Source: Aestuariivirga sp.
Lineage (GTDB): Bacteria; Pseudomonadota; Alphaproteobacteria; Rhizobiales; Aestuariivirgaceae
DNA length: 41,822 nt
Reading direction: 5' to 3'
Assembly: GCF_020252395.1 (NCBI RefSeq)
Contig: NZ_JADCDB010000037.1
Location: 1-41,822, forward strand
Positions 13,121 through 23,236 of this stretch are shown here, piece after piece; within the stretch, counting starts at the first letter, position 1; each line of letters opens with the position of its first letter. Made by a program: the position numbers and the translations under genes. The notes under the pieces are model-generated. The model was not told the DNA's origin. It saw only the letters and a list, made by a program, of their open reading frames with translations, and did no database searches.

Positions 13121-15202
13121 TTACTCAGCGGCCTCGAGCTTCTGCACGTTCTTCAGGGCCGAACATTCGGCCATGATGCGGGACGCGCGGGCGATCGGGT
13201 TGGTCATGTAGAAGTCCGTGATGGGCGAGCGGAAGGGCTCCGCTGACATCGCACCCTCGGCCTTGCCGAGATCGGCGAGCCCGCCCATGGGCGCGGGCGT
13301 GCGCTGGTCGATGCGCATCAGCTGCGGCGCCACCTTGTACATGGCGGCGCGCAGCTCCTCGAGATTGTTCCAGGGCAGCGCCCGGCCCAGCGCCTCGGAG
13401 AGCGCGCGGAAGATCGCCCAATCCTCGCGGGCCTCGCCCGGCGGGAAGGAGGCGCGCTCGGTCAGCTGCGGGCGGCCCTCGGTGTTCACATAGGTCGCCT
13501 GCTTCTCGACATAGGCCGCACCGGCGAGGATCACGTCGGCGCGATGCGCGCCGGCGTCGCCATGTGTGCCGACATAGACGACGAAGGTGGAGCCCAGCGC
13601 CAGGGTGTCGATCTCGTCTGCCCCGATGAGGAAGAGAATATCGAGTTCGCCCGCCTTCGCGGCTTCCAGCATCTGGCGCGTGGTCCTGCCGCCCTCGAGG
13701 GACGGAAGCGCGCAGACGTCGAGCGCACCTACACGGCCAGCTGCCGTGTGCAGCACGTTGAAGCCGTTCCAGCCGTCCTTGATGGCGCCGAGCTTCTCTG
13801 CCGCCTTGTAGGCCGCCGCCAGCACCTGCGGGCCGTCGGCGCGCGCGAGTGCGCCCTGCCCCACGATCACCATGGGCTTGGCGCCCGTGGCCTGCGCGGC
13901 ATCGATGAACTTCGTCAGCGTCTCGGGGCCAGCGCCGAGATAGCTGTAGCCATAGGTGAGGTCGGCCTGCTCACCGATCACCGAGACCGGGCAGCCGCCG
14001 CGCGTCACGCGCTTGCGGATGCGGGCATTGAGCACCGTGGCCTCGAGGCGCGGATTGGCGCCGATGAGCAGAATCGAGTCTGCCTCATCGATTCCGGCGA
14101 TGCCGGTGTTGAAGAGATAGCCCGCACGGCCGCCCCTCTCGCCCAGCGGTGTGCCGTCCTGGCGGCAGTCGATGTTCTTGAAGCCGAAGAGGTCGGCGAA
14201 CTGGCGCATCGAGAAGGCCTCCTCGGCGGAGACGAGGTCGCCAAGGATGATGCCGATGCGGTCTGGGTTCACCCCGTTCATGCGCTGCGCGATGCGCTGG
14301 AAGGCCTCGCCCCAAGTGGCCGCCCGCAGCTTGCCGAACTCGCGCACATAAGGCCTGTCGAGGCGCTGGGCCTTGAGACCGTCCCAGACGAAGCGAGTCT
14401 TGTCGGAGATCCACTCCTCGTTCACGTCCTCATGGGTGCGCGGCAGGATGCGCATCACCTCACGGCCGCGCGCGTCGACGCGGATGTTGCAGCCCACCGC
14501 ATCCATCGCGTCGATGGTCTCGGTCTTGCGCAATTCCCAGGGCCGCGCCTTGAACTCATAGGGAAGCGAGGTGAGAGCACCCACCGGGCAGAGGTCGATG
14601 ATGTTGCCCTGGAGTTCGGAGGAGATCGCTTTGTTGAGATAGGTGGTGATCTCCATGTCCTCACCGCGACCGGTGGCGCCCATCTCCTCGATGCCGGCCA
14701 CTTCCGTGGTGAAGCGGACGCAGCGGGTGCACTGGATGCAGCGGTTCATCGAGGTCTTGACCAGCGGGCCCAGATATTTGTTCTCCACCGCGCGCTTGTT
14801 CTCGTGGAAGCGGTTCTTGTCCACGCCATAGGCCATGGCCTGGTCCTGCAGGTCGCATTCCCCGCCCTGGTCGCAGATGGGGCAATCGAGCGGATGGTTG
14901 ATGAGCAGGAACTCCATCACGCCTTCGCGCGCCTTCTTCACCATCGGGGTCTTGGTGAAGACTTCCGGCGGTTCGCCATTGGGGCCGGGGCGCAGGTCGT
15001 TCACCGACATGGCGCAGGAAGCCTGGGGCTTGGGCGGGCCGCCCTTCACCTCGACAAGGCACATGCGGCAATTGCCGGCGATCGACAGACGCTCGTGATA
15101 GCAGAAGCGCGGCACCTCCGCGCCCGCCTGTTCGCAGGCCTGCAGCAGGGTGAGGCCGTTCTCGACCTCGAGTTCCACGCCGTCGATCTTGATCTTGGGC
15201 AT
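13121..15202 (-). CDS. nuoG: NADH-quinone oxidoreductase subunit G
   Basis: A 693-residue peripheral-arm subunit with several iron-sulfur clusters. The N-terminal ferredoxin-like domain has C34, C45, C48 and C63 for the 2Fe-2S cluster. The HxxxCxxCxxxxxC motif is at 103-116 (cluster N5). C155, C158 and C161, with the later LCPVGALTS cysteine, form another 4Fe-4S site. The rest is the molybdopterin-oxidoreductase-like domain, which no longer binds a cofactor in complex I. Size fits the mitochondrial-type alphaproteobacterial NuoG. It begins 12 bases after the DUF3291 gene. Confidence 0.97.
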   Translation of the reverse strand: MPKIKIDGVELEVENGLTLLQACEQAGAEVPRFCYHERLSIAGNCRMCLVEVKGGPPKPQASCAMSVNDLRPGPNGEPPEVFTKTPMVKKAREGVMEFLLINHPLDCPICDQGGECDLQDQAMAYGVDKNRFHENKRAVENKYLGPLVKTSMNRCIQCTRCVRFTTEVAGIEEMGATGRGEDMEITTYLNKAISSELQGNIIDLCPVGALTSLPYEFKARPWELRKTETIDAMDAVGCNIRVDARGREVMRILPRTHEDVNEEWISDKTRFVWDGLKAQRLDRPYVREFGKLRAATWGEAFQRIAQRMNGVNPDRIGIILGDLVSAEEAFSMRQFADLFGFKNIDCRQDGTPLGERGGRAGYLFNTGIAGIDEADSILLIGANPRLEATVLNARIRKRVTRGGCPVSVIGEQADLTYGYSYLGAGPETLTKFIDAAQATGAKPMVIVGQGALARADGPQVLAAAYKAAEKLGAIKDGWNGFNVLHTAAGRVGALDVCALPSLEGGRTTRQMLEAAKAGELDILFLIGADEIDTLALGSTFVVYVGTHGDAGAHRADVILAGAAYVEKQATYVNTEGRPQLTERASFPPGEAREDWAIFRALSEALGRALPWNNLEELRAAMYKVAPQLMRIDQRTPAPMGGLADLGKAEGAMSAEPFRSPITDFYMTNPIARASRIMAECSALKNVQKLEAAE

Positions 15203-15214
15203 CTTGCTTATTCC

Positions 15215-15670
15215 TCACGCACAGCGGAGCGCCCGCATGCGCTGTTCATCCATCACTTGGCGCCAGCCGAAGGCCTCCGCGCTGGGGCCCTCCTGCTCAT
15301 ATTTCTTGAGTCTCACGTAGGCCTCGTCCAGCGCCGGCAGGTGGCCCTCGGGAACCCACCACATCACCACGTACGGCTTCTCCATCAGGTCAAACCACGC
15401 GGCCTTGTTACGGTAGAACTGCACATGCACGGTCTTGAAGACATAGTCCTCGAGTGACTTCGCATCGGTCCAGACCGAGAGGTTCACCGCCATGTCGTCG
15501 CCGACGCGGAAGTCGGTGGCATTGTTGTTGTCGCCCTTGAGGCGCCACACGAAGCCCGGCGAACGTTCGGCGATCGCGTTGACGCGATCGAGATTGTCCA
15601 TGAACCCGGCCATGCGCGGGTCATGGGTCGGGTACTTGAATTTACCGATGTTGAGTTCAGCAATGTGCAC
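15215..15670 (-). CDS. DUF3291-type protein encoded inside the nuo operon
   Basis: A 151-residue soluble protein whose N-terminal MHIAELNIGKF, FMDNLDRVNAIAERSPGFVWRL and NLSVWTDAKSLEDYVF stretches match my memory of the DUF3291 family, small proteins predicted to adopt a dimeric alpha/beta barrel. No function is established. There is no signal peptide, membrane helix or cysteine motif. It is rich in aromatic residues: WFDLMEKPYVVMWWVPEG. The start is a GTG at 15670 with GGAG (inside the nuoF end) seven bases before. It follows nuoF by three bases and precedes nuoG by 12, so it must be co-expressed with complex I. It could be an accessory or assembly factor, or simply a passenger; position alone suggests the former. 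Confidence 0.85.
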   Translation of the reverse strand: MHIAELNIGKFKYPTHDPRMAGFMDNLDRVNAIAERSPGFVWRLKGDNNNATDFRVGDDMAVNLSVWTDAKSLEDYVFKTVHVQFYRNKAAWFDLMEKPYVVMWWVPEGHLPALDEAYVRLKKYEQEGPSAEAFGWRQVMDEQRMRALRCA

Positions 15671-15673
15671 TGT

Positions 15674-16981
15674 TCACTCCGCCGCGATCTTAGCGACAGC
15701 GCCATCATGGTCGGGGTTCGCGGCATACTGATCGATGCGCTCTTCGATCACATGGCGGAAATGCGCGATGAGGCCCTGGATCGGCCAGGCCGCCGCATCG
15801 CCCAAGGCACAGATGGTGTGGCCCTCGATCTGCTTCGTCACGTCGAGCAGCATGTCGATCTCGCGCTTTTCCGCGCGGCCCTCGGCCATGCGGGTCATCA
15901 CGCGCCACATCCAGCCCGTGCCTTCGCGGCAGGGCGTGCACTGGCCGCAGGACTCGTGCTTGTAGAAATAGGCGAGCCGCGCAATGGCCTTGATGAGGTC
16001 AGTCGACTTGTCCATCACGATCACCGCCGCGGTGCCGAGGCCCGAACGCAGCTTGGAGAGCGAGTCGAAGTCCATCGGCGTGTCGATGATAAGGTTGGCC
16101 GGAACCATGCGGACCGACGAGCCGCCAGGGATCACCGCCAGCAGGTTCTCGAAGCCGCCGCGCACGCCGCCGGCATGCTTCTCGATCAGCTCGCGGAAGG
16201 GAATGCCGAGTTCCTCCTCCACCACGCAGGGCTTGTTCACGTGGCCCGAGATGCAGAACAGCTTGGTGCCGGCATTGTTGGGGCGGCCGAGCGAATTGAA
16301 CCAGGTGGCGCCGCGCCGCATGATGGTGCCGGCGACCGCGATCGACTCCACATTGTTCACCGTGGTTGGCGCGCCATAGAGGCCGACATTGGCCGGGAAC
16401 GGCGGCTTCATGCGCGGCTGGCCCTTCTTGCCCTCGAGGCTTTCGAGCATGGCCGTCTCTTCGCCGCAGATGTACGCACCGGCGCCATGATGGACGATGA
16501 TGTCGAAGTCCCAGCCATGGACGTTGTTCTTGCCGATGAGGCGCGCCTCATAGGCCTGGTCGACCGCGGCCTCGAGATGTTCGCGCTCGCGGATGAATTC
16601 GCCGCGCACATAGATGACCGCGGTGTGGCAGCCCATCGCCGCACCCGCCAGCAGGCTGCCCTCGACCAGGAGATGCGGCTCATGGCGCAGGATCTCGCGG
16701 TCCTTGCAGGTGCCGGGCTCCGACTCATCGGCATTCACCACGAGGTAATGCGGCCGCTCGCCGATGATCTTGGGCATGAAGGACCACTTGAGGCCGGTGG
16801 GGAAGCCCGCACCGCCGCGGCCGCGTAAGCCAGAGGCCTTGATCTCGTTGATCATCCAATCGCGGCCATTGTCGATGAAGGTCTTGGCGCCGCTCCAGCA
16901 GCCGCGCTTTTTTGCGCCTTCCAGACCCCAATCATGGAAGCCGTATATGTTGGTGAAGATGCGGTCCTTGTCAGCGAGCAT
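15674..16981 (-). CDS. nuoF: NADH-quinone oxidoreductase subunit F (NADH/FMN-binding)
   Basis: A 435-residue subunit that oxidises NADH, holds FMN and carries cluster N3. The glycine-rich [13 protein letters not shown] (51-63) and [14 protein letters not shown] (83-96) build the NADH/FMN site. C345, C348, C351 and C391 bind the 4Fe-4S cluster. Length and motifs are standard. It lies nine bases after nuoE. Confidence 0.97.
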   Translation of the reverse strand: MLADKDRIFTNIYGFHDWGLEGAKKRGCWSGAKTFIDNGRDWMINEIKASGLRGRGGAGFPTGLKWSFMPKIIGERPHYLVVNADESEPGTCKDREILRHEPHLLVEGSLLAGAAMGCHTAVIYVRGEFIREREHLEAAVDQAYEARLIGKNNVHGWDFDIIVHHGAGAYICGEETAMLESLEGKKGQPRMKPPFPANVGLYGAPTTVNNVESIAVAGTIMRRGATWFNSLGRPNNAGTKLFCISGHVNKPCVVEEELGIPFRELIEKHAGGVRGGFENLLAVIPGGSSVRMVPANLIIDTPMDFDSLSKLRSGLGTAAVIVMDKSTDLIKAIARLAYFYKHESCGQCTPCREGTGWMWRVMTRMAEGRAEKREIDMLLDVTKQIEGHTICALGDAAAWPIQGLIAHFRHVIEERIDQYAANPDHDGAVAKIAAE

Positions 16982-16990
16982 GTCTGCTTC

Positions 16991-17674
16991 TCACTTCTTC
17001 GTCTCATCGGCCGGGGGCGGCGGCGGCGGGGGCGGTTCAACGCGCGTGAAGGTGCGCTGGCCATCGTAAAGAGCGGGATCCGTCAGGCTCGTCGGGCCGC
17101 CTTCAGGCGACGCCATGTGACGGCCGGTCTGCGGGCCCACCTTCACCTTGCGGCCGGCGGCCAAGTCGTCGATCAGCTTCTCGAGCGAGGCGGGCGTCAG
17201 GTCCTCGTAGGTGTCCTTGAAGATCTGCACCATGGGCGCGTTCACGCAGGCGCCGAGGCACTCGACCTCTTCCCACGAGAACTTGCCATCCTCGGTGACG
17301 TGATGCTGCTCGCGGTGGATCTTGTGCTGGCAGACCTTCTTCAAATCCTCCGCGCCGCGCAGCATGCAGGGCGTGGTGCCGCAGACCTGGATATGGGCCA
17401 CCTTGCCCACCGGCTGCAGCTGGAACATGGTGTAGAAGGTCGCGACCTCGAGCACGCGGATATAGGCCATGCCGAGCATGTTCGCGACATACTCGATCGC
17501 GGGCTTCGTCACCCAGTTCCCGTTCTGCTCCTGGGCGCGCCACAAGAGCGGGATCACCGCCGAGGCTTCCTTGCCCGCAGGATACTGCGCGATCTTTGCC
17601 TTGGCCCAGGCCAGGTTCTCCGCATTGAAGGCGAAGCTGCCGGGCTGAACGGGATGAAGACGCCGCACACTCAC
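16991..17674 (-). CDS. nuoE: NADH-quinone oxidoreductase subunit E (2Fe-2S)
   Basis: A 227-residue thioredoxin-fold subunit carrying cluster N1a. The four ligands are C98, C103, C139 and C143 (VCGTTPC and [10 protein letters not shown]). After the core ends near residue 185, a tail with a run of proline and a lysine-rich end extends it beyond the E. coli length; such tails occur in alphaproteobacterial NuoE. The start is GTG at 17674, overlapping the nuoD stop as GTGA, so reinitiation after nuoD is likely. Confidence 0.96.
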   Translation of the reverse strand: MSVRRLHPVQPGSFAFNAENLAWAKAKIAQYPAGKEASAVIPLLWRAQEQNGNWVTKPAIEYVANMLGMAYIRVLEVATFYTMFQLQPVGKVAHIQVCGTTPCMLRGAEDLKKVCQHKIHREQHHVTEDGKFSWEEVECLGACVNAPMVQIFKDTYEDLTPASLEKLIDDLAAGRKVKVGPQTGRHMASPEGGPTSLTDPALYDGQRTFTRVEPPPPPPPPADETKK

Positions 17675-18864
17675 CGGTCCACCTCGCCAAAAACGATATC
17701 GAGAGAGCCCAGCACGGCGGAGACATCCGCCAGCATGTGGCCGCGGCAGATGTGGTCCATGGCCTGCAGATGCGCGAAGCCCGGCGCGCGCAGCTTGGCC
17801 CGATAGGGCTTGTTGGCGCCGTCGGAGACCAGATAAACGCCGAACTCGCCCTTCGGCGCCTCGACGGCGGCATAGACCTCGCCCGGCGGCGTATGGAAAC
17901 CCTCGGTATGAAGCTTGAAGTGGTGGATCAGCGCTTCCATCGAGCGCTTCATCTCGCTGCGCTTCGGCGCCACCACCTTGCCGTCATTCGCCGAGACCGG
18001 ACCCGAGCGCTCCGCGCCCAGCAGCAGGTTCACGCACTGTTTCATGATCTTCACCGACTCGCGCATTTCCTGCATGCGGATCAGGTAACGGTCATAGCAG
18101 TCGCCATTCTTGCCGATGGGGATGTCGAAATCCATCTCGTCATAGCATTCATAGGGTTGCGCCTTGCGCAGGTCCCAGGCAGCACCCGAGCCCCTCACCA
18201 TGACGCCGGAGAAGCCCCACTCGAAGCACTCTTTCAGCGACACGACGCCGATGTCGACGTTGCGCTGCTTGAAGATGCGGTTGCCGGTCAAGAGGCCCTC
18301 GATGTCGTCCAGCACTTTGTTGTGGTGCTCACAGAACACTCCGATATCCTCGACCAGCTCCGGCGGAACGTCCTGGTGCACACCACCCGGGCGAAAATAG
18401 GCGGCATGCATGCGCGAGCCCGAGGCGCGCTCATAGAACACCATCAGCTTCTCGCGTTCCTCGAAGCCCCAGAGCGGCGGCGTCAGCGCGCCGACATCCA
18501 TGGCCTGGGTGGTGACGTTGAGAAGATGCGAGAGCAGACGGCCGATCTCGGAATAGAGCACGCGGATCAGCTGGCCGCGCTTCGGCACCGTGAGGCCAAG
18601 CAGCTTCTCGATGGCCAGGCACCAGGCATGTTCCTGGTTCATCGGCGCTACGTAGTCGAGGCGGTCGAAGTAAGGCACGGCCTGGAGATACGTCTTGTGC
18701 TCGATCAGCTTCTCGGTGCCGCGATGCAGGAGGCCGATGTGGGGATCGACACGGGTGCAGACCTCGCCATCGAGTTCCAGCACGAGGCGCAGCACGCCGT
18801 GGGCGGCTGGATGCTGAGGGCCGAAATTAATCGAGAAATTGCGGACGGACTGGGTATCGGTCAC
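17671..18864 (-). CDS. nuoD: NADH-quinone oxidoreductase subunit D
   Basis: A 397-residue peripheral-arm subunit related to the [NiFe]-hydrogenase large subunit; it forms most of the quinone-binding pocket with NuoB. The opening [19 protein letters not shown] with the quinone-site His, and [16 protein letters not shown], are typical. It is separate from nuoC, unlike the fused NuoCD of E. coli. The start is GTG at 18864, overlapping the nuoC stop as GTGA. Confidence 0.97.
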   Translation of the reverse strand: MTDTQSVRNFSINFGPQHPAAHGVLRLVLELDGEVCTRVDPHIGLLHRGTEKLIEHKTYLQAVPYFDRLDYVAPMNQEHAWCLAIEKLLGLTVPKRGQLIRVLYSEIGRLLSHLLNVTTQAMDVGALTPPLWGFEEREKLMVFYERASGSRMHAAYFRPGGVHQDVPPELVEDIGVFCEHHNKVLDDIEGLLTGNRIFKQRNVDIGVVSLKECFEWGFSGVMVRGSGAAWDLRKAQPYECYDEMDFDIPIGKNGDCYDRYLIRMQEMRESVKIMKQCVNLLLGAERSGPVSANDGKVVAPKRSEMKRSMEALIHHFKLHTEGFHTPPGEVYAAVEAPKGEFGVYLVSDGANKPYRAKLRAPGFAHLQAMDHICRGHMLADVSAVLGSLDIVFGEVDR

Positions 18865-19466
18865 GGCTTGGCCTTTTCATCGCCGGGGAGCACGTATTCG
18901 GTGCCTTCCCACGGACTCTCGTAATCGAATGCACGGAATTCCTGCGTGAGCTTGACGGGCTCATAGACCACGCGCTTGGCGAGGTCGTCCCAGCGCACCT
19001 CAACATAACCGGTGAGCGGGAAGTCCTTGCGCAGCGGATGGCCGGCAAAACCGTAGTCGGTGAGAATGCGGCGCAGATCCGGGTGGTTGGAGAAGAGCAC
19101 GCCGTAGAGATCGAAGGTCTCGCGCTCATACCAGTTGGCGGCTGGGAAGACCGAGATGACGGAGGGCACAGCGGTGTCCTCGTTGGTCTCGACCTTCACG
19201 CGGATGCGCCGGTTCTTGTAAGGAGACAGCAGATGGTAGACCACGTCGAAGCGCTTCTCGCGATCCGGGTAATCCACGCCACAGATATCGATGAAGCAGA
19301 CGAAGCGGCACTCCGCATCGTCGCGCAGGAATTCCAGCACGCGCACGATGTGGGCGGCTTCAGCCGTCACCGTCAGCTCGCCATATTCCACGTGCAAGCC
19401 CGTCACCGCGCCCGCCAGCTTGTGGGCAACGTGCTCGCCCAGGTCCTGCAAGGTCTCAGCCATCAT
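18861..19466 (-). CDS. nuoC: NADH-quinone oxidoreductase subunit C
   Basis: A 201-residue peripheral-arm subunit of complex I without cofactor. The signature [20 protein letters not shown] and the following [13 protein letters not shown] are clear. Two ATG codons stand in tandem at 19466 and 19463. I chose 19466 because it overlaps the nuoB stop by one base (TGATG). A TTG at 19469 is also possible but needless. Confidence 0.96.
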   Translation of the reverse strand: MMAETLQDLGEHVAHKLAGAVTGLHVEYGELTVTAEAAHIVRVLEFLRDDAECRFVCFIDICGVDYPDREKRFDVVYHLLSPYKNRRIRVKVETNEDTAVPSVISVFPAANWYERETFDLYGVLFSNHPDLRRILTDYGFAGHPLRKDFPLTGYVEVRWDDLAKRVVYEPVKLTQEFRAFDYESPWEGTEYVLPGDEKAKP

Positions 19467-19990
19467 CAACGCTCGATCGTTCCGGTGCGGCGGATCTTCT
19501 TCTGCAGTTGCAGCACGCCATAGATCAGCGCCTCCGCGGTGGGCGGGCAGCCGGGCACATAAATGTCGACCGGCACGATGCGGTCGCAGCCGCGCACCAC
19601 GGAATAGGAATAGTGATAGTAGCCGCCGCCATTGGCGCAGGACCCCATGGAAATCACGTAGCGCGGCTCCGGCATCTGGTCATAGACTTTGCGCAGCGCA
19701 GGGGCCATCTTGTTGGTCAGCGTGCCGGCGACGATCATCACGTCCGACTGGCGTGGCGAGGCGCGCGGCGCAAAGCCGAAGCGTTCAAGATCCCAGCGCG
19801 GCATCGAGGCCTGCATCATCTCCACCGCGCAGCAGGCCAGCCCGAAAGTCATCCACATCAGCGAGCCGGTGCGGGCCCAGTTGATGAGGTCGTCCGAGGC
19901 GGTGACGAGGAAGCCCTTGTCGGCAAGTTCGGCATTGATCCCGGTGAAGAACTCGCGCTGCTCAGGCGAAGTCTGTTCGATCAATCCCAT
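19466..19990 (-). CDS. nuoB: NADH-quinone oxidoreductase subunit B (cluster N2)
   Basis: A 174-residue subunit that carries the terminal 4Fe-4S cluster N2, the electron donor to quinone. Ligands C53-C54 (the unusual tandem pair), C118 (GSCANGG) and C148 (VPGCPP) are all present. The ATG at 19990 lies inside the 3' end of nuoA, giving a 10-base overlap. Confidence 0.97.
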   Translation of the reverse strand: MGLIEQTSPEQREFFTGINAELADKGFLVTASDDLINWARTGSLMWMTFGLACCAVEMMQASMPRWDLERFGFAPRASPRQSDVMIVAGTLTNKMAPALRKVYDQMPEPRYVISMGSCANGGGYYHYSYSVVRGCDRIVPVDIYVPGCPPTAEALIYGVLQLQKKIRRTGTIER

Positions 19991-20346
19991 TCAAGAGCTC
20001 CCTTTCGCCATTCATAGATGAAGCCGATGGTCAGGACGGCGAGGAAAATCATCATCGACCAGAAGCCGAAAACGCCGACCTCCTTCAGCGAAATCGCCCA
20101 TGGAAACAGGAAGGCCACCTCGAGATCGAAGATGATGAAAAGGATCGACACCAGGTAGAAGCGCACGTCGAACTTCATGCGCGCATCGTCGAAAGCGTTG
20201 AAGCCGCATTCATAGGCCGAGAGCTTCTCGGGGTCCGGGTTGCGGAAGGCGATCAGAATCGGTGTGATCAGCAGGATAAGGGAGAAGCCGAGCGCCACCC
20301 CCAGGAAGATGACCAGCGGCAGGTATTCTCTCAACAGTTCTGGCAT
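19981..20346 (-). CDS. nuoA: NADH-quinone oxidoreductase subunit A
   Basis: A 121-residue membrane subunit of complex I with three helices. The loop [20 protein letters not shown] carries the quinone-site Cys of the family and [11 protein letters not shown] follows. The frame is open upstream to 20445, but the ATG at 20346 gives the normal start and has GAGAG close before it. It is the first gene of the nuo cluster; the 335-base region upstream holds its promoter. Confidence 0.96.
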   Translation of the reverse strand: MPELLREYLPLVIFLGVALGFSLILLITPILIAFRNPDPEKLSAYECGFNAFDDARMKFDVRFYLVSILFIIFDLEVAFLFPWAISLKEVGVFGFWSMMIFLAVLTIGFIYEWRKGALEWD

Positions 20347-20373
20347 GTTGCTCTCGCCTCTCGGTCCGCCGGA

Positions 20374-20395
20374 GCGGCGGACAAGAATCCGCCGC
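20374..20395 (-). promoter_or_regulatory. Hairpin in the nuoA leader
   Basis: A perfect 8-bp stem (GCGGCGGA with TCCGCCGC) around a six-base loop lies 28 bases before the nuoA ATG. No T-run follows on the minus strand, so it is not a simple terminator. It could stabilise the leader or slow degradation of the long transcript; this is inference. Confidence 0.45.
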
Positions 20396-20438
20396 TTGGT
20401 AGCGCACCGCCCCTCTCCCCGCAAGTTTTTCGGCACAG

Positions 20439-20458
20439 TTGTCAAAGCTTGATGACAA
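20439..20458 (-). promoter_or_regulatory. Inverted repeat over a TTGACA -35-like box upstream of nuoA
   Basis: TTGTCA and TGACAA flank eight bases, forming a perfect 6-bp inverted repeat. On the minus strand the same bases contain TTGACA, the best -35 candidate for nuoA, about 95 bases before the ATG. No good -10 stands at the usual spacing. The symmetry suggests a regulator site covering the promoter; the regulator is unknown. Confidence 0.35.
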
Positions 20459-20681
20459 ATGTGGCAGGCTGACGCGCACAGGGCGCGGCCTCGCTCTCAG
20501 CCGAGATTTCGGGATGGCGGGCAGACCAGCCGGTATGTCCACTTGGTGGAGATGCGCCGCCGCAGCCTGAAGAAGACACAAACTGCCGCGAACCGGCCCG
20601 GAAAAAAAGACCGGGAATTTCGAAGCCGCCGGACGAAGCATTGGAATCTGAACAGCGGGAATTGCCATGTTATTGAAATCA

Positions 20682-20758
20682 TGGCGCGAGTGACGGGGCT
20701 CGAACCCGCGACCTTCGGCGTGACAGGCCGACGCTCTAACCAACTGAGCTACACCCGC
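20682..20758 (-). tRNA. tRNA-Asp (GTC)
   Basis: The minus strand folds as a full cloverleaf. The acceptor stem is GCGGGTG with CACTCGC, the D arm GCTCAGTTGGTTAGAGC, the anticodon loop CTGTCAC (anticodon GTC) and the T arm GGTTCGAGCC. Discriminator G and CCA are encoded. It lies about 335 bases upstream of nuoA on the same strand. Confidence 0.97.
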
Positions 20759-20810
20759 AATTCTGTGACAGGTCTGATAGGGGAACCCCCTTATTCTGTC
20801 AAGCGAACCG

Positions 20811-21191
20811 TCAACGTTTCTTGGCGGTGACCTCGATCTCGATTTTCATGCGGGGATCGATGAGCGACGCGATGAGGGCAGTGGACGCGGGTCTTGTTTC
20901 ACCGAGGTATTTCCGGAACACGGGCCAGCACGGTTCGAAGTCCTCAGGCCTCGGAAAGATGTAGGTGACGCGCACCGCGTCGGCCAGGCTGAAGCCCGCC
21001 TTTTCCATCGCGGCCTGTATGTTACGGAAGGTCTGGTCTGCCTGCTCGGCCACGTCCTCCGAGATGGTCATGCTGTCATAGTTGAAGCCGGTGGTGCCGG
21101 AAACCCACATCCAGTCGCCGTCGACGATGGCGCGCGAATAGCCGATCTCGGCTTCGAATTTCGATCCCGATGAAATCTGGCGGCGGGTCAT
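20811..21191 (-). CDS. Rid-family protein lacking the usual catalytic arginine
   Basis: A 126-residue YjgF/Rid-fold protein, a family of small trimeric proteins. The RidA members hydrolyse reactive enamine/imine intermediates. Fold motifs are visible: VSGTTGFNY (30-38), QTFRNIQAAMEKAGFSLAD (53-71) and KIEIEVTA (116-123). Where RidA has the imine-binding Arg of the PARTT motif, this protein reads PASTA, with Ser103. It therefore probably belongs to one of the Rid groups without deaminase activity, so I do not name it ridA. The ATG at 21191 overlaps the stop of the upstream methyltransferase as ATGA, implying a two-gene unit. Confidence 0.85.
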   Translation of the reverse strand: MTRRQISSGSKFEAEIGYSRAIVDGDWMWVSGTTGFNYDSMTISEDVAEQADQTFRNIQAAMEKAGFSLADAVRVTYIFPRPEDFEPCWPVFRKYLGETRPASTALIASLIDPRMKIEIEVTAKKR

Positions 21192-22156
21192 GGGGCTTCC
21201 TCCTTGGTTGCGGGGGCGAGTATCCCGCCCCAGTCGAGTTTGCGCGCTTGTTTGTAGGCCGCGCTGTCTCGCCTCGCAATGAGGCGGGTCTCGAGCCGTC
21301 CCTCCCCGCACAGCCGCAACGTCACGCCTGGTTTCGCGTGCTGTGGCGGCGCCACAATCCGGGCGCCCTGCGGCCGTGCGCCGTCACGCGCCAGAACCAG
21401 ATATGCGAAAGGCTCATCCTCGAAGGGCACGCGTGCCGACTTGGCTTGCATGTGGGCGCGGCTGCGCGGAAGCCTGACCCTGAAGTGGCACCAGTCGTCA
21501 CCGGCAATGGGGCACGCGAGCGCATGCGTGCAGGGCGCCACGGGAATGGCCCCCTCGCCGATCAGCCGCTGGCGCACCGCGCGCAGCCGGGCAAAGCCCT
21601 GGGGCGTTCCGGGCTCGACCAGCACCAGCGCCTTGCGGCTTGCCCGCCAAAGGCCCCCGGCAATGACCGCCGCCCGCGCCTCCGGCAGTTCTGCCAGCGC
21701 ATAGGCGGCAATAACGAGATCGGCGGCAAGGCCCTCCGGCAGCTGCCCGATGCTGCACTGCAGGGCGGCGGCAAGGGCGAGCGGCGCTGGTCCATGACGC
21801 GCCAGTTCCGCCGCCAGCGCCAGGAAGGGACCCGACGTGTCGAGGAAGGTGACAGCGGCAAGCTCCGGCCATTGCTCCGCCGCGGTCCATGACGCCGTGC
21901 CAGGGCCCGATCCGGCATCAAGCAAACTCGCAGGCGCCAGATCGGGCCGCAACCGGGCGAGTTCCGCCAGCACCCGGCGCACCGCCGCGAAGGTCGCCGG
22001 CAAGCGCGCCACGAGATAGGCGCCAAGATCGATTCCCGCCGAACTGCCACCGGCCCGGTAAGTGGCCGAAAGCGCCGCGCTGGCGCGACGCCGGTCCCCC
22101 GCGTTGCGGCCAAGCCATGCCGCTACCGCGCCCTGCAGGGCTTGCGGCAAACTCAT
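21188..22156 (-). CDS. Rsm22-like small-ribosomal-subunit methyltransferase
   Basis: A 322-residue SAM-dependent methyltransferase of the Rsm22 family, linked in mitochondria to small ribosomal subunit assembly; the bacterial role is little known. Motif I is LLDAGSGPGTASW (78-90). LVLVEPGTPQGF (177-188) is a family signature. The C-terminal part holds C209, H211, C215 and C223 (PCTHALACP and WCHF), a probable metal site. I chose the ATG at 22156; a TTG six codons earlier is also open and neither has a clear ribosome site. It overlaps the Rid-family gene by four bases. Confidence 0.82.
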   Translation of the reverse strand: MSLPQALQGAVAAWLGRNAGDRRRASAALSATYRAGGSSAGIDLGAYLVARLPATFAAVRRVLAELARLRPDLAPASLLDAGSGPGTASWTAAEQWPELAAVTFLDTSGPFLALAAELARHGPAPLALAAALQCSIGQLPEGLAADLVIAAYALAELPEARAAVIAGGLWRASRKALVLVEPGTPQGFARLRAVRQRLIGEGAIPVAPCTHALACPIAGDDWCHFRVRLPRSRAHMQAKSARVPFEDEPFAYLVLARDGARPQGARIVAPPQHAKPGVTLRLCGEGRLETRLIARRDSAAYKQARKLDWGGILAPATKEEAP

Positions 22157-22450
22157 GACGATAAGGGAAAACAAAGTTGCACGGCGCGCGGCTCAAACCC
22201 TTTGGTCCGGCCCGTCATAACGGCCGGAACCCCGCTGCGAAAGGCCCCGCGATGTTCGTTTCCGTCTACCCTTCGCCCCGCCTGTTCTTTGCCCCGGCCA
22301 TGCCAGGCAGGGCCCGGCCTGCGCCGCAGAGCTGCTGCCGGCCCGCACCACACACGTTTCATGCGATCGCGTCCCGAAGAATTGTTGCCGGGCCGGGTGA
22401 CGTGGCCGCCTGAAATTGCTATCCTGTCGGTTGATTTGCGTGGGATCCTC

Positions 22451-23236
22451 ATGACGTATCTCCGGTTGTCCGTTCTTGCCGCGTGCCTGCCCCTGCTGGC
22501 CGTGCTGTCGCCTGCCTCGGCCGATGAAGCGGGTGGGCACCGATATGTTCTGGACCTGGGCGGCGGCGTCCTAGCCCAGCCGCGCTATCCCGGTTCGGAC
22601 GAGACGATCGCCGTTCCCTATCCGCTGATCGCCGTCAGCCGGCTTTTCGTGCCCGGCGTTGGCCAGATCGACGGCAATGACGGCACGCGCAGGATTACGG
22701 TCTATCCCTCCTTCAACTTCATCGGCGAACGCAATTCAGCCGATTCGAACGAGCTGGAGGGGCTGGAGGACGTCGATTGGGCGCTGGAAGCAGGCCTCGG
22801 CTTGTCCGCGCGCTATGACTGGATCCGCGGTTTCGCCGAGGTGCGCCAGGGCTTCAACGGCTATTCCGGCCAGGTGGCGAATTTCGGCGTCGACCTCATC
22901 GGCAGCCCGATGGAGGACCTCGAACTCCGTTTCGGGCCACGCGCCGGCTGGGGCTCGCAGAACTACATGGATACCTATTTCGGCATTTCGGCCAGCGAGG
23001 CCGCCGCAAGCCCGCTCTATGACCAGGCTTACAAGGCTAATGCCGGCTTCAACACGGTCGGGCTCGCCGGCTCCGCCACCTACAATTTGACGGATGACTG
23101 GAAGCTCCACGCACTGGTGGGCTGGGACCGTCTGGTGGGCGATGCCGGCAACAGCCCCATCGTCAAGGAAGGCAGCGTGAACCAGTATTACGCCGGCGCC
23201 GGCATCACCTACCGCTTCGCCTTCGACCTGTTCTGA
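22451..23236 (+). CDS. MipA/OmpV-family outer-membrane protein
   Basis: A 261-residue predicted outer-membrane beta-barrel. The N-terminus is a clear signal peptide (hydrophobic core, then SPASA before Asp at about residue 25). The mature part has GGGVLAQPRYPGSDE near its start, alternating amphipathic strands, and a C-terminal aromatic residue (AFDLF) as the barrel-assembly signal. MipA was described as a scaffold for murein hydrolase and synthase in E. coli, while OmpV-type members act as porins or adhesins; which applies here cannot be told. The frame is open to 22142, but the signal peptide fixes the start at 22451. The 294 bases before it hold no gene I can support. Confidence 0.85.
   Translation: MTYLRLSVLAACLPLLAVLSPASADEAGGHRYVLDLGGGVLAQPRYPGSDETIAVPYPLIAVSRLFVPGVGQIDGNDGTRRITVYPSFNFIGERNSADSNELEGLEDVDWALEAGLGLSARYDWIRGFAEVRQGFNGYSGQVANFGVDLIGSPMEDLELRFGPRAGWGSQNYMDTYFGISASEAAASPLYDQAYKANAGFNTVGLAGSATYNLTDDWKLHALVGWDRLVGDAGNSPIVKEGSVNQYYAGAGITYRFAFDLF

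Noticed and set aside
20597-20615. Hairpin CCCGG-N9-CCGGG between tRNA-Asp and nuoA, with an A-run in its loop, as a tRNA terminator
   Set aside because: The stem is only five pairs and the T-run on the minus strand is inside the loop rather than after the stem, so it does not fit a terminator.
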